A stretch of 64,000 bases of DNA, from assembly GCA_945864225.1 (NCBI GenBank), contig CAMBAL010000006.1, positions 1-64,000 of the forward strand, written 5' to 3'. This DNA comes from an uncultured Blautia sp. (lineage in GTDB: Bacteria > Bacillota > Clostridia > Lachnospirales > Lachnospiraceae). Below the pieces are notes generated by a model. That model was not told the DNA's origin. It ran no database searches and was given only the letters and a program-made list of their open reading frames with translations. A program made the position numbers and the translations under genes. Every line of letters starts with the position of its first letter. Position 1 is the stretch's first letter. Positions 48,943 to 57,733 of the stretch are shown here, piece after piece.

Positions 48943-50130
48943 TTATCCTCTTGCCATAAAATAAATTTTTTCCATATCTTTCCTGTTCAGCTGCCGGAAT
49001 GTGCCGATGGTTCTGGTATCTTCAAAGCTGCATTTAAATGCAAGCTCATGAATCTGTTCATCAGTCACGTTCAGGCCGAGTTCACGGAGATTGGTCGGCA
49101 TCTGGATGGAACGGAAGAATCCTTCCATTGCTTCAATACCTGCGAGAGCCGTTTTTTCAAAATCGATACCGCAGGGGATGTCAAAGACATTGGTGGCAAA
49201 CTGGGCAAAACGTTCCGGGTTTTCCTGGTAAACATAACGAGCCCAGCTTCCCCAGAGTGCCGCAAGACCGGCACCGTGAGCAACGTCAAACATACCGCCC
49301 AGTTCATGCTCCAGCTGATGGCAGGCCCAGTCTCCACCACCGGTGCCGCAGCCGGTAAGACCATTGTGGGAAAGACTTCCTGCCCACATAACTTCTGCAC
49401 GGGCATTATAATTTCCGGGTTCTTTCATGAGAATACGGGCATTATAGATGACTGTCTGCATAAGGGATTCACTGATACTGTCAGTGATTTCCATGGTTTC
49501 ACTGTTGACGAAATAGCGTTCCATGGTATGCATGAGAATATCTACACAGCCGCTTTCTGTCTGATACTGAGGCAGGGTATAGGTAAGGCGTGGATTGAGA
49601 ATCGCAAATTTCGGTCTGCAGAGATCGGTTTTTACGCTTCCGCGCTTCAGCCATCCGTCTTCATTCGTGATCACAGAGGAATTGCTCATTTCACTGCCTG
49701 TTGCGGCAATCGTAAGTATGACACCGATAGGCAGACATGCTGTAGGTGTTTCTGTTTTCAGATAAAAATTCCAGACATCCGTCCAGGGATTGGCAACACC
49801 GTATGCGATTCCTTTGGCAGAGTCAATGACACTGCCGCCTCCGACTGCGAGAATAAAATCTACATTTTCTCTGAGACAAAGTTCCATTCCCTCGCGGACT
49901 TTGGAAAGTCTGGGATTGGGAACGACTCCGCCAAGAGTTACATAATCAATGCCGGCTTCTTTCAGGGAGGTTTCCACCTGTTTCAGAAGACCGGAGCGGA
50001 CGGCACTGTTTCCGCCAAAGTGGATCAGAACTTTACGGCATTTCTGCTCTTTCAGAAGTGTTCCGACCTGTAAATGGGTGTCCTTTCCAAAGATGACCCG
50101 CGTAGGTGTATAATATTCAAAATCTCTCAT
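48943..50130 (-). CDS. Iron-containing alcohol dehydrogenase (butanol dehydrogenase-like)
   Basis: 395 residues, Fe-ADH family, closest by pattern to NAD(P)H-dependent BdhA. Visible: YTPTRVIFGKDTH at the start, KVLIHFGGNSAVRSG, GGVVPNPRLSKV, AVGGGSVIDSAKGIAYG (nucleotide loop and catalytic Asp), ILTIAATGSEMSNSSVI, HTMERYF, and GLTGCGTGGGDWACHQLEHEL with HGAGLAALWGSW for iron binding. It reduces aldehydes to alcohols, likely in fermentation. GGAGAGTAAATGATTT precedes the ATG. Monocistronic. Confidence 0.92.
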   Translation of the reverse strand: MRDFEYYTPTRVIFGKDTHLQVGTLLKEQKCRKVLIHFGGNSAVRSGLLKQVETSLKEAGIDYVTLGGVVPNPRLSKVREGMELCLRENVDFILAVGGGSVIDSAKGIAYGVANPWTDVWNFYLKTETPTACLPIGVILTIAATGSEMSNSSVITNEDGWLKRGSVKTDLCRPKFAILNPRLTYTLPQYQTESGCVDILMHTMERYFVNSETMEITDSISESLMQTVIYNARILMKEPGNYNARAEVMWAGSLSHNGLTGCGTGGGDWACHQLEHELGGMFDVAHGAGLAALWGSWARYVYQENPERFAQFATNVFDIPCGIDFEKTALAGIEAMEGFFRSIQMPTNLRELGLNVTDEQIHELAFKCSFEDTRTIGTFRQLNRKDMEKIYFMARG

Positions 50131-50419
50131 AAATCATTTACTCTCCTTATCATGAAACGATGAAGATATATAAGAATCCGGTTTCTGCTTCACAGTTCAG
50201 CGGGAAAAAAGATGTACCGAAAAGGAATTATTCAGCAGAGAAACATGTACAGCAGAAACGTACTGCAGCGTACGAAACTGTACAGAATTACGATACCGGA
50301 TCCTCTTTTAATATTAAAACAGATTCTTGTATATTAGTCAAAAAAAACAGTAAAATTTTTGTGGAAATCATAAAAATAACGGAAAAATATTTCTGTGGCG
50401 GACAAATGTCTTTTTACGG

Positions 50420-50448
50420 TTGACACAAGAGGCGAAATCGGGTATAAT
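50420..50448 (+). promoter_or_regulatory. glyA promoter
   Basis: TTGACA (50420-50425), a 17-base spacer and TATAAT (50443-50448), full consensus. The 290 bases before it, back to the divergent alcohol dehydrogenase gene, hold no supported gene. Confidence 0.88.
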
Positions 50449-50489
50449 CGACCATACGATGAAAACAAAGGAAAAATGGAGGATGAATC

Positions 50490-51728
50490 ATGTATTCATT
50501 AAAGGAAATCGAACAGGTGGACTCAGAAATTGCAAAATTGATCGAGGCGGAAGTGGAGCGTCAGAACTCCCATATTGAACTGATTGCTTCCGAGAACTGG
50601 GTAAGCAAGGCAGTTATGGCAGCAATGGGAAGCCCTCTTACGAATAAATATGCAGAAGGATATCCCGGCAAGAGATTTTATGGAGGATGTGTCTGTGTAG
50701 ATGAAGTAGAAAAGCTGGCAATTGAACGCGCAAAAGAATTATTCGGCTGCGAATATGCCAATGTACAGCCTCATTCCGGTGCACAGGCAAACATGGCGGT
50801 ATTTTTTGCAATGCTGAAACCGGGAGATACCGTTCTTGGTATGAATCTTGCTCATGGCGGGCATCTGACACACGGAAGTCCTGCAAACCTTTCCGGTGCA
50901 TATTTTCATGCAGTTTCCTATGGGGTAAATGATCATGGAGTGATTGATTATGAGGAAGTACGCAAAATTGCGCTGGAATGCAGACCGAAGCTGATCGTAG
51001 CCGGTGCCAGTGCATATGCCAGAACCATTGATTTTAAGAAATTCCGTGAGATCGCCGATGAAGTCGGGGCATACCTGATGGTGGACATGGCCCATATCGC
51101 GGGACTTGTGGCAGGCGGCCAGCATCCAAGCCCGATTCCGTATGCGGATGTGGTGACAACTACCACGCATAAAACACTGCGCGGACCACGCGGCGGCCTG
51201 ATTCTTTCCAGTGCTGAGAATGCGAAGAAATTTAATTTTAATAAAGCCGTTTTTCCGGGAACCCAGGGAGGTCCTCTTATGCATGTGATTGCAGCCAAGG
51301 CGGTATGTCTGAAGGAAGCGCTTCAGCCGGAATTTAAGGAATATGCGCGACTGGTTGTGGAGAATGCGAAGGCATTGTGTGAAGGTCTTCAGAAGAGAGG
51401 CGTGGATATTGTATCCGGAGGAACCGATAATCATCTGATGCTTGTGGATCTGAGAAATCTTGGGGTAACAGGTAAGGAAATGGAAAATCTTCTGGACGAA
51501 GTAAATATTACCTGTAACAAAAATGCCATTCCGAATGATCCGCAGTCTGCATTTGTCACCAGCGGTGTCCGTCTCGGAACTCCGGCGGTTACATCACGAG
51601 GAATGAAGCCGGAAGATATGGATACGATTGCTGAGGCGATTTCCCTGATGCTGAAAAGCCGCGACAATAAAGAACAGGCAAAAGCTCTGGTAAAATCCTT
51701 AACAGATAGATATCCTCTGGTAGGTTGA
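50490..51728 (+). CDS. glyA: Serine hydroxymethyltransferase
   Basis: 412 residues. Converts serine and THF to glycine and methylene-THF, feeding thyA and purine formylation. Motifs: [66 protein letters not shown], the PLP Lys in [15 protein letters not shown], and [31 protein letters not shown] precedes the ATG. Monocistronic from a strong promoter. Confidence 0.97.
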   Translation: MYSLKEIEQVDSEIAKLIEAEVERQNSHIELIASENWVSKAVMAAMGSPLTNKYAEGYPGKRFYGGCVCVDEVEKLAIERAKELFGCEYANVQPHSGAQANMAVFFAMLKPGDTVLGMNLAHGGHLTHGSPANLSGAYFHAVSYGVNDHGVIDYEEVRKIALECRPKLIVAGASAYARTIDFKKFREIADEVGAYLMVDMAHIAGLVAGGQHPSPIPYADVVTTTTHKTLRGPRGGLILSSAENAKKFNFNKAVFPGTQGGPLMHVIAAKAVCLKEALQPEFKEYARLVVENAKALCEGLQKRGVDIVSGGTDNHLMLVDLRNLGVTGKEMENLLDEVNITCNKNAIPNDPQSAFVTSGVRLGTPAVTSRGMKPEDMDTIAEAISLMLKSRDNKEQAKALVKSLTDRYPLVG

Positions 51729-51780
51729 AAGGTAAATATCAGCTGGAAGGCTGACAGATAAATATTCTCTGGCAGGTTGA
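51703..51780 (+). repeat. Duplicated 3' end of glyA
   Basis: The last 26 bases of glyA (ACAGATAGATATCCTCTGGT then AGGTTGA) recur at 51754-51780 with a few changes, 51 bases further on. Confidence 0.6.
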
Positions 51781-51789
51781 GTGAAAGTA

Positions 51790-51798
51790 TGTTATAAT
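51790..51798 (+). promoter_or_regulatory. Possible extended -10 promoter before the TIR gene
   Basis: TGTTATAAT (TGn plus TATAAT) without a clear -35. A start near 51805 would transcribe the terminator hairpin first. Confidence 0.4.
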
Positions 51799-51814
51799 AT
51801 TTCAAGGTAAAGAG

Positions 51815-51845
51815 AAAGCGCTCTGAGTTTTCAGGGCGCTTTTTT
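51815..51845 (+). terminator. Terminator between glyA and the TIR gene
   Basis: AAAGCGCTCTGA / TCAGGGCGCTTT (one G-T pair) with a 4-base loop, followed by six T. It ends 30 bases before the TIR start, so it is either the glyA terminator or an attenuator for the TIR gene. Confidence 0.85.
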
Positions 51846-51875
51846 CAGAATTTGCGTGGAGAGTGGAGGGTACAA

Positions 51876-54212
51876 ATGTCTTATGATATTTTTATAAGCT
51901 ACCGGCGGGAAGGCGGAGATACTCTTGCACAATTGATCTATGACCGGTTGACAGACAGAGGATATCGGGTATTTCTGGATATTGAGTCTCTGCGTTCCGG
52001 GAAGTTTAATGAAAAACTGTTGTCTGTGATCGAGGAATGTAAGGATGTAGTGGTGATTCTTCCGCCGGGTGGTCTTGACCGGTGTAGTAATGAGGATGAC
52101 TGGGTTTATCTGGAACTGTCTCATGCAATCAAAACTGGAAAAAACATTCTGCCCGTTATGATGAAAGGGTTTGTCTGGCCGGACAAGCTGCCGGAGAATT
52201 TGCGGGAACTGCCGGATTTTAACGGGATTCAGGACAGCAAAGATTATTTTGATGCGGTGATTGACAAGATGACATCATTGCTTCGCAGCAGACCGGTGAT
52301 GTTTCATAAATTCCGAAAGACGCAGAAGAAATATGATTTCAGGGAACAGATTGCGAGAAGGAAGAAGGCGATTCTGTTCGTGCTTTGCTGTTTTCTGGTA
52401 ATAGCGGCCGGAATGAGCGCCGTTTGCTGGAAGAAGTACGAAAAAAGAAAGCAAATGGCAGAGAATGTTTCGATTGTTCTGAGTGCTTCGGATAAAATGT
52501 CGGCAGCGGAGTACTATGACGCGATTGATATCCTGAAAGAGCGAATGGAGATTCTGGCAGGTGACAGCAACTATTCGATGGATGTACAGAAAGATGAAAT
52601 CGACCTTCTCATTCCGCTGGAATGTTTTGGGGGAATCGATATACAGGAGTATCTTCGGGCTTATCTGAGCCGTGCTATGAAGTTATATCTGCAGGATCAG
52701 AATTCAGACAGGATTCTGGAAATCCAGCCGGAAGATATTGAAAATCTGGAATATCAGGAAGGATCCGTGGATGGACTGGTGTTAACGGAATATTTTTCGT
52801 CGTATACGGCAGAGGAAAATCCTTCCCTGGCAGAGATGGATTCCTATCATTATTTTGAACTGACATTTACAGAAGAATTTCAGCAAACAATCCGTGAGAT
52901 TTTTGGAACTGATACCGATTCCCTGATACTGTCGCAGGATGTGGAGGAAAATCCGGGCAACTATTATTATTACCGGTTGTTTATGGGAAAATCCGGAAAT
53001 TTCTATTTTATAGACAATTATCAGGACGACACACTGGCAGAACTGATTCTGCATAATTATACCAGTGAACCGATGCCATACAGCTTTTATTTTGATATTC
53101 TTCTGCCTGTGGAGTGGGAGTATCCAAAAGAATTAAAAGAATGCGGTGTGAATCAGTGCAATGAGGAACAGATCAAAGATCCCTGCGTGATTCTTCAGTA
53201 TCAGCCTGCAGACGATCTGACAGAGGGCAATGAGAAGGATGCATTTGCGGTATTCCGGAAACGTCTGGATACTCTGGAAACTCCCTATGCGCTGGGACAT
53301 ACGGTATCTGCAGAACACGGAATTACCGTAAAAGTGGCACCGGACCGGCTGAATCAGGAGATGCTGGAGTGGCTGGGAGTTTCCTCGAATTCCATTTCTG
53401 TTCAGAATAAATTTTATCCGTCTGTCACTCTGGAAAAGGGAAGCTTTTCTTTCGAGAAGAAAGAAGAATCGTATCTTTTGTCTGCGTCGATCAGTTCCTA
53501 TTCCGTGGATGAATGGAAGACAACCGTGGAACAGGTCCTGGAATCCGAAAATACAGATTTTTATCTTGGCATGACAGACCAGATTGTGGCCAGATGCACA
53601 GAGGAATCTGTAAAAGAAAGTGTGGATACCGGTAAGGTATATCTGGATCAGCTGACGGTCTGGGGAATGGATGAAATTACAGAGGAATACCGGTATCTTC
53701 TTGATTTTCTGGAAGAACTGTTTAATGGACAGACCATGCCTTCCAGATTCTGGATGGAAAATATCCGGTATGAAGGCGTGGAAAATTCCGAAAATGCTTT
53801 TCCTCTTGTGTCTTCTGTTTCCATTGAGCAGGAGCGGTTGGAAAAAGAAATTACACAGATCTGTCCTTCCGCGCAGGTGCGATTGTCGGAGGAAGGCTAT
53901 CTGACTGTGTGGCTTGGACTGGAAAAAGAGGAACTGCCGCCGGAAACACTGCTGTCGCTGATCAGGCAGATTTATGAGATCATTGATTTCAGCCACAATA
54001 CCTGGTGCAGAAATCTGTATATACGGGGAGATCAGGATAATACCATAGGGTTCTTTCTGAATACAGACAGATATGAGACGCATAGGATGGTATATGAATT
54101 TGTGTTTCCGAAGGATTCGTTTCCGGAAGAATACGGGGAGGAATTTGACGGGCTGCTGAAGGAAGATCCGTTTTTTACAGAAACGATTATTCCGGATGAG
54201 TCAGGCTATTAA
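51876..54212 (+). CDS. Membrane-anchored TIR-domain protein, SARM1-like TIR
   Basis: 778 residues. The N-terminal TIR domain (about 1-150) begins YDIFISYRREGGDTLAQL; DIESLRSGKF holds Glu37 at the place of the SARM1 catalytic Glu. Then VVILPPGGLDRC, DWVYLELSHAI, GKNILPVMMKGFVWPDKLP and LPDFNGI follow SARM1 order closely. One transmembrane helix (about 165-186, ILFVLCCFLVIAAGMSAVCW) leads to about 590 extracytoplasmic residues with at least three segments like SecD-P1 (DAIDILKERMEIL, AFAVFRKRLDTLE). GTGGAGGGTACAA precedes the ATG. By analogy it may cleave NAD when the outer part is engaged. No partner gene is adjacent. A role in phage defence or envelope sensing is inference. Confidence 0.8.
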   Translation: MSYDIFISYRREGGDTLAQLIYDRLTDRGYRVFLDIESLRSGKFNEKLLSVIEECKDVVVILPPGGLDRCSNEDDWVYLELSHAIKTGKNILPVMMKGFVWPDKLPENLRELPDFNGIQDSKDYFDAVIDKMTSLLRSRPVMFHKFRKTQKKYDFREQIARRKKAILFVLCCFLVIAAGMSAVCWKKYEKRKQMAENVSIVLSASDKMSAAEYYDAIDILKERMEILAGDSNYSMDVQKDEIDLLIPLECFGGIDIQEYLRAYLSRAMKLYLQDQNSDRILEIQPEDIENLEYQEGSVDGLVLTEYFSSYTAEENPSLAEMDSYHYFELTFTEEFQQTIREIFGTDTDSLILSQDVEENPGNYYYYRLFMGKSGNFYFIDNYQDDTLAELILHNYTSEPMPYSFYFDILLPVEWEYPKELKECGVNQCNEEQIKDPCVILQYQPADDLTEGNEKDAFAVFRKRLDTLETPYALGHTVSAEHGITVKVAPDRLNQEMLEWLGVSSNSISVQNKFYPSVTLEKGSFSFEKKEESYLLSASISSYSVDEWKTTVEQVLESENTDFYLGMTDQIVARCTEESVKESVDTGKVYLDQLTVWGMDEITEEYRYLLDFLEELFNGQTMPSRFWMENIRYEGVENSENAFPLVSSVSIEQERLEKEITQICPSAQVRLSEEGYLTVWLGLEKEELPPETLLSLIRQIYEIIDFSHNTWCRNLYIRGDQDNTIGFFLNTDRYETHRMVYEFVFPKDSFPEEYGEEFDGLLKEDPFFTETIIPDESGY

Positions 54213-54318
54213 GAGAAAAGTACCGGATAACAGGTATGAAATCATACATGCAATGTTATGTGTGAGGAAAAATGAAAACAGTATCTTTTGATGGAAGTGT
54301 GTAATAAAGTAAAATGTT

Positions 54319-54353
54319 AAAATCCACAGTGTATGAAGAACTGTGGATTTTCT
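54319..54353. terminator. Terminator after the TIR gene
   Basis: AAAATCCACAG / CTGTGGATTTT around an 11-base loop, then TCTC. The following 54354-54531 is AT-rich and should hold the trxB promoter (a TATAAT is near 54461) but no full promoter could be fixed. Confidence 0.8.
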
Positions 54354-54531
54354 CATTCATACAGAGAAATTCGGGAAAAGAATCACTACCTGAATCAATA
54401 AGAGATAGATAATTTTTAGAATCATTTTCTGTATTTGTATGGATAATAGAAACGATTTTCTGTATAATATAGAAAAAATAGTGTAGATAAAATTGGATAA
54501 ATACAGTACAATATAAAAGGGCGGTGATAAA

Positions 54532-55434
54532 ATGGAAAAACTGATTATTATCGGTGCAGGGCCTGCCGGAATTTCAGCGGCTCTGTATGCCGCAAGAGGA
54601 AATATGGAACCTCTGGTGATCAATCACGGAACAGGAGCACTGGAAAAAGCAGAAAAGATAGAAAATTATTATGGACTGGAAACACCTCTTTCCGGTAAAG
54701 AACTTTTTGAACGCGGACTGCAGCAGGCAAAAGATCTGGGTGTAAGGATTCTGGAGGCTCAGGTACTTGGAATGGGTGGATTTGATACATTTGAAGTGCA
54801 GACAACAAAAGGAACCTTTGAAGCTGAGAGTGTGATTCTTGCCACAGGAAGCAAGCGGAGTACACCGCAGATTCCGGGAATCCGGGAACTGGAAGGAAAA
54901 GGAGTCAGTTACTGCGCTGTCTGCGATGCGTTTTTTTACAGGGGAAAGGAAGTGGCAGTTCTTGGAAACAGTGATTTTGCACTTCATGAGGCAGAGGAAC
55001 TGGCAAATCTGGCATCCGGCGTGACCATTTATACAGATGGCAAAGAACCGGACTTCTCCAGAGAACATCCTATTGCAGTAAATACTATGAAGATCCAGTC
55101 AATCGAAGGAGAGAGCCATGTGGAAGGTATCCGGCTTCAGAGTGATGTAACCTCTCAGGAGAACGGAGATATGCAGGCTTCCTTCATGCCTGCGGATGGT
55201 GTATTTGTTGCGCTGGGTACAGCCGGAAGTTCTGAGATCGCCCGTCAGATGGGAGCGGAACTGACCGAAAAAGGACATATTAAAGTGGATGAAAAAATGT
55301 CCTCCACCATTCCCGGTCTGTTTGCCGCCGGAGACTGCACAGGAGGTTTGCTGCAGGTGGCAAAAGCAGTCTACGAAGGCTGTCAGGCAGGAATCAGTGC
55401 GATACAGTATGTGCGGAGCAGACACAGAGAATAG
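54532..55434 (+). CDS. Flavin thioredoxin reductase-like protein, possibly ferredoxin-dependent
   Basis: 300 residues, FAD protein of the TrxB fold. FAD site: LIIIGAGPAGISAALYAARG at the start and GLFAAGDCTGG near the end. The redox CxxC is in SYCAVCDAFF (about 124-133). The usual NADPH motifs are missing: where GGGDSA is expected there is LGNSDFALHEA, and no HRRxxxR follows (TIYTDGKEPDFSRE). This pattern fits ferredoxin-dependent flavin thioredoxin reductases of clostridia. It is followed by a thioredoxin after 36 bases, its likely substrate. GGGCGGTGATAAA precedes the ATG. Confidence 0.82.
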   Translation: MEKLIIIGAGPAGISAALYAARGNMEPLVINHGTGALEKAEKIENYYGLETPLSGKELFERGLQQAKDLGVRILEAQVLGMGGFDTFEVQTTKGTFEAESVILATGSKRSTPQIPGIRELEGKGVSYCAVCDAFFYRGKEVAVLGNSDFALHEAEELANLASGVTIYTDGKEPDFSREHPIAVNTMKIQSIEGESHVEGIRLQSDVTSQENGDMQASFMPADGVFVALGTAGSSEIARQMGAELTEKGHIKVDEKMSSTIPGLFAAGDCTGGLLQVAKAVYEGCQAGISAIQYVRSRHRE

Positions 55435-55470
55435 ATATTCATGAAACATGATAGAAAAGGAGAAAGAATT

Positions 55471-55776
55471 ATGGCAAAAGTGATTACAGCACAGAATTTT
55501 GAAGCAGAAGTTTTGAAGTCCGAAAAACCGGTCCTGGTAGATTTCTGGGCAACCTGGTGCGGTCCGTGTATGCGTCAGGGTCCGATCGTGGAGGCACTGG
55601 CCGAAGAAGGGTATGCAGTGGGAAAAGTGGATGTGGATCAGGAACCGGGACTTGCACAGCAGTTCCAGGTTATGAGCATTCCGACGCTGATCATCTTCAA
55701 AGAAGGAAAAGAAGTGAACCGTCTGATCGGTCTTACACCGAAAGAAAAACTGAAGAGTCTGCTGGAGAGTGTTTGA
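55471..55776 (+). CDS. trxA: Thioredoxin
   Basis: 101 residues, full-length thioredoxin: LVDFWATWCGPCMRQGPIVE with the WCGPC active site, GKVDVDQEPGLAQQF, and the cis-Pro loop MSIPTLIIFKEGKEV. AAAAGGAGAAAGAATT precedes ATG 55471; an earlier in-frame ATG has no better site. Same transcript as the reductase. The stop codon lies in the arm of a repeat C hairpin. Confidence 0.96.
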   Translation: MAKVITAQNFEAEVLKSEKPVLVDFWATWCGPCMRQGPIVEALAEEGYAVGKVDVDQEPGLAQQFQVMSIPTLIIFKEGKEVNRLIGLTPKEKLKSLLESV

Positions 55777-55813
55777 AATATCAGTCGGAAAGCAATTTTC
55801 AAACACTCTCCAG
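55762..55813. repeat. Dispersed repeat C, copy 3 (17-bp hairpin)
   Basis: CTGGAGAGTGTTTGAAA (55762-55778) and TTTCAAACACTCTCCAG (55797-55813) are perfect inverses. The loop with TCGGAAAGCAA matches the other copies. The 5' arm includes the last codons of trxA. Confidence 0.7.
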
Positions 55814-55864
55814 ATTAAGAAAAAGCAATTCATTTTTATGTTTTTTAACGAGTGGAGAAAACGG

Positions 55865-57514
55865 ATGAAAATTTTATTAGCGGCCTGCAATGCCAAATAT
55901 ATACATTCCAATCTGGCTGTTTTCAGCCTGAAAGCCTATGCAGAAGAATACCATGAACACATTCTCCTCCGGGAGTACACGATTAATCAACAGAAAGACG
56001 ACATTATGCGCGACATCTACAAAGCCGGAGCAGATGTGGTGTGCTTTTCCTGCTATATCTGGAATATTTCTTTTGTCAGAGAATTGATGACAGATCTGGC
56101 AAAGATCCTTCCTGGTGTGGAGTTCTGGGTGGGCGGTCCGGAAGTCTCTTTTGATGCGGAGGAATTTCTGCAGGAAAATCCGCATGTAAAAGGAGTGATG
56201 GTTGGTGAAGGAGAAGAAACATTTCTGGAACTGGTAAAGCATTACACAGAGAAACAGATTTCTCTGGAAAAAATCCGGGGAATTGCGTACAGGGATGAAG
56301 AGGGTGTGCACCATAATGGATGGAGAGAAGTAACGGATCTGAGTGCCGTGCCGTTTGTTTATGAGGATATGAAGGATTTTGCCAACCGGATCGTGTACTA
56401 TGAGAGCAGCCGGGGCTGTCCGTTTTCCTGCAGTTACTGTCTTTCTTCTGTAGATAAAAAGCTGCGTTTCCGTTCACTGGAACTGGTCAAAAAAGAACTT
56501 CAGTTTTTTATTGATCAGAAAGTGCCGCAGGTGAAATTTGTAGACCGGACTTTTAACTGCAGACATGATCATGCCATGGCTGTCTGGCAGTACATTACGG
56601 AGCATGATAACGGAGTGACCAATTTCCATTTTGAGATTTCTGCTGATCTTCTGCGGGAAGAGGAGCTGGAACTGATGAAGACGATGCGTCCGGGGCTGAT
56701 TCAGCTGGAAATCGGCGTGCAGTCTGTGAATCCGAATACGATTCAGGCGATTCACCGAACCATGAATCTGGAAAAACTGACAGCTGTAGTGGCGAAAATC
56801 CACAGTTTCGGTAATATTCACCAGCATCTGGATCTGATTGCAGGACTGCCGTATGAAGATTATGGCAGTTTTCGGAATTCTTTTAATGTAGTTTATGCCA
56901 TGCAGCCGCAGCAGCTTCAGCTGGGCTTTCTGAAGGTATTGAAAGGTTCGCATATGATGGAGACCGCCCGGGAGTACGGAATTGTGTACAAATCCCGGGA
57001 ACCATATGAAGTGCTTTGCACCAGGTGGCTTTCCTATGGGGAAATTTTACGTCTGAAAATGGTGGAAAGTATGGTGGAAGTGTATTATAATAGTGGACAG
57101 TTCCAACATACGCTGAAATATCTGGAGCCTTTTTTTCCGGATGCGTTCGGGCTTTATGAAGCGCTGGGAGAGTTTTATGAGAAAAAGGGCTATGGAGAGA
57201 TTTCGCATTCCAGAATCAGAAGATATGAGATTCTGCTGGAATTTCTGAAAGAATATCCGCAGATTTCTTTAGAAACAGCAGCAGACCGTATGATTTACGA
57301 TCTGTATCTGAGAGAAAATCTGAAGAGCCGTCCTTCCTTTGCATCTGATCAGAAGCCATGGGAGAAAGCCGTGTGGGAATACCGGCGTGCTCATGAGATA
57401 CCGAAGACCGCACATATCGAAGTATTCCGGGATGGAAAAGTGCTGCTTTATGATTACACGAGACGGGACCTGCTTCTGAATAATGCGTATGTGGAAGAAA
57501 TCTCTTTATTTTAG
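55865..57514 (+). CDS. B12-binding radical SAM protein, DUF4080-type
   Basis: 549 residues. The N-terminal B12-binding-like domain (about 1-130) starts ILLAACNAKYIHSNLAVFSL, with EFWVGGPEVSFDAEEFL and GEGEETF. The radical SAM domain has the cluster motif SRGCPFSCSYCLSS (CxxxCxxC, about residue 185), followed by VKFVDRTFNCRHDHA, LEIGVQSVNPNTIQAIHR and IAGLPYEDYGSF. A C-terminal domain of about 170 residues resembles DUF4080. Substrate unknown; the family often acts as methyltransferases or ring-forming enzymes. ATG 55865 is the family-typical start with GTGGAGAAAACGG upstream. Confidence 0.88.
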   Translation: MKILLAACNAKYIHSNLAVFSLKAYAEEYHEHILLREYTINQQKDDIMRDIYKAGADVVCFSCYIWNISFVRELMTDLAKILPGVEFWVGGPEVSFDAEEFLQENPHVKGVMVGEGEETFLELVKHYTEKQISLEKIRGIAYRDEEGVHHNGWREVTDLSAVPFVYEDMKDFANRIVYYESSRGCPFSCSYCLSSVDKKLRFRSLELVKKELQFFIDQKVPQVKFVDRTFNCRHDHAMAVWQYITEHDNGVTNFHFEISADLLREEELELMKTMRPGLIQLEIGVQSVNPNTIQAIHRTMNLEKLTAVVAKIHSFGNIHQHLDLIAGLPYEDYGSFRNSFNVVYAMQPQQLQLGFLKVLKGSHMMETAREYGIVYKSREPYEVLCTRWLSYGEILRLKMVESMVEVYYNSGQFQHTLKYLEPFFPDAFGLYEALGEFYEKKGYGEISHSRIRRYEILLEFLKEYPQISLETAADRMIYDLYLRENLKSRPSFASDQKPWEKAVWEYRRAHEIPKTAHIEVFRDGKVLLYDYTRRDLLLNNAYVEEISLF

Positions 57515-57574
57515 AGCAATTTTCAAACACGCGCTGGTACATCGTTTCGTAAATAACTATACCAATAACGCAGA
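57515..57574. repeat. Fragments of repeats C and D
   Basis: AGCAATTTTCAAACACGCGC (57516 on) is the 3' half of repeat C; CGTAAATAACTATACCAATA (57548 on) matches repeat D at 7.81 kb. Here both are joined after the radical SAM gene. Confidence 0.5.
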
Positions 57575-57619
57575 ATACTGTAAGAAAACGGGTTCATCAA
57601 CATATAAGAGGTGATAAAA

Positions 57620-57724
57620 ATGGGAATGTTTGATCCGAAAAAACGTAAAATAATTACTGCTGTGATTGCTTTGATTCTGGTGCTTGCCATGGTAGTGCCT
57701 ACCGTGATTTCCATGATACTGTAA
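57620..57724 (+). CDS. 34-aa single-helix membrane peptide
   Basis: MGMFDPKKRKIITAVIALIL then a hydrophobic run to VVPTVISMIL, then TAA. A basic head and one membrane helix (about 11-32). AAGAGGTGATAAAA precedes the ATG, a good ribosome site. It resembles the very short Prli42-type or other one-helix peptides of Firmicutes, but I cannot assign a family. It lies 9 bases before the AIRS-C-like gene, so both are probably translated from one message. Confidence 0.6.
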   Translation: MGMFDPKKRKIITAVIALILVLAMVVPTVISMIL

Positions 57725-57733
57725 GGTGCAGTC

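Noticed and set aside
50160..50423. 87-codon ORF between the alcohol dehydrogenase gene and glyA
   Set aside because: No ribosome site, low-complexity product without a recognisable domain, and its end overlaps the glyA promoter.
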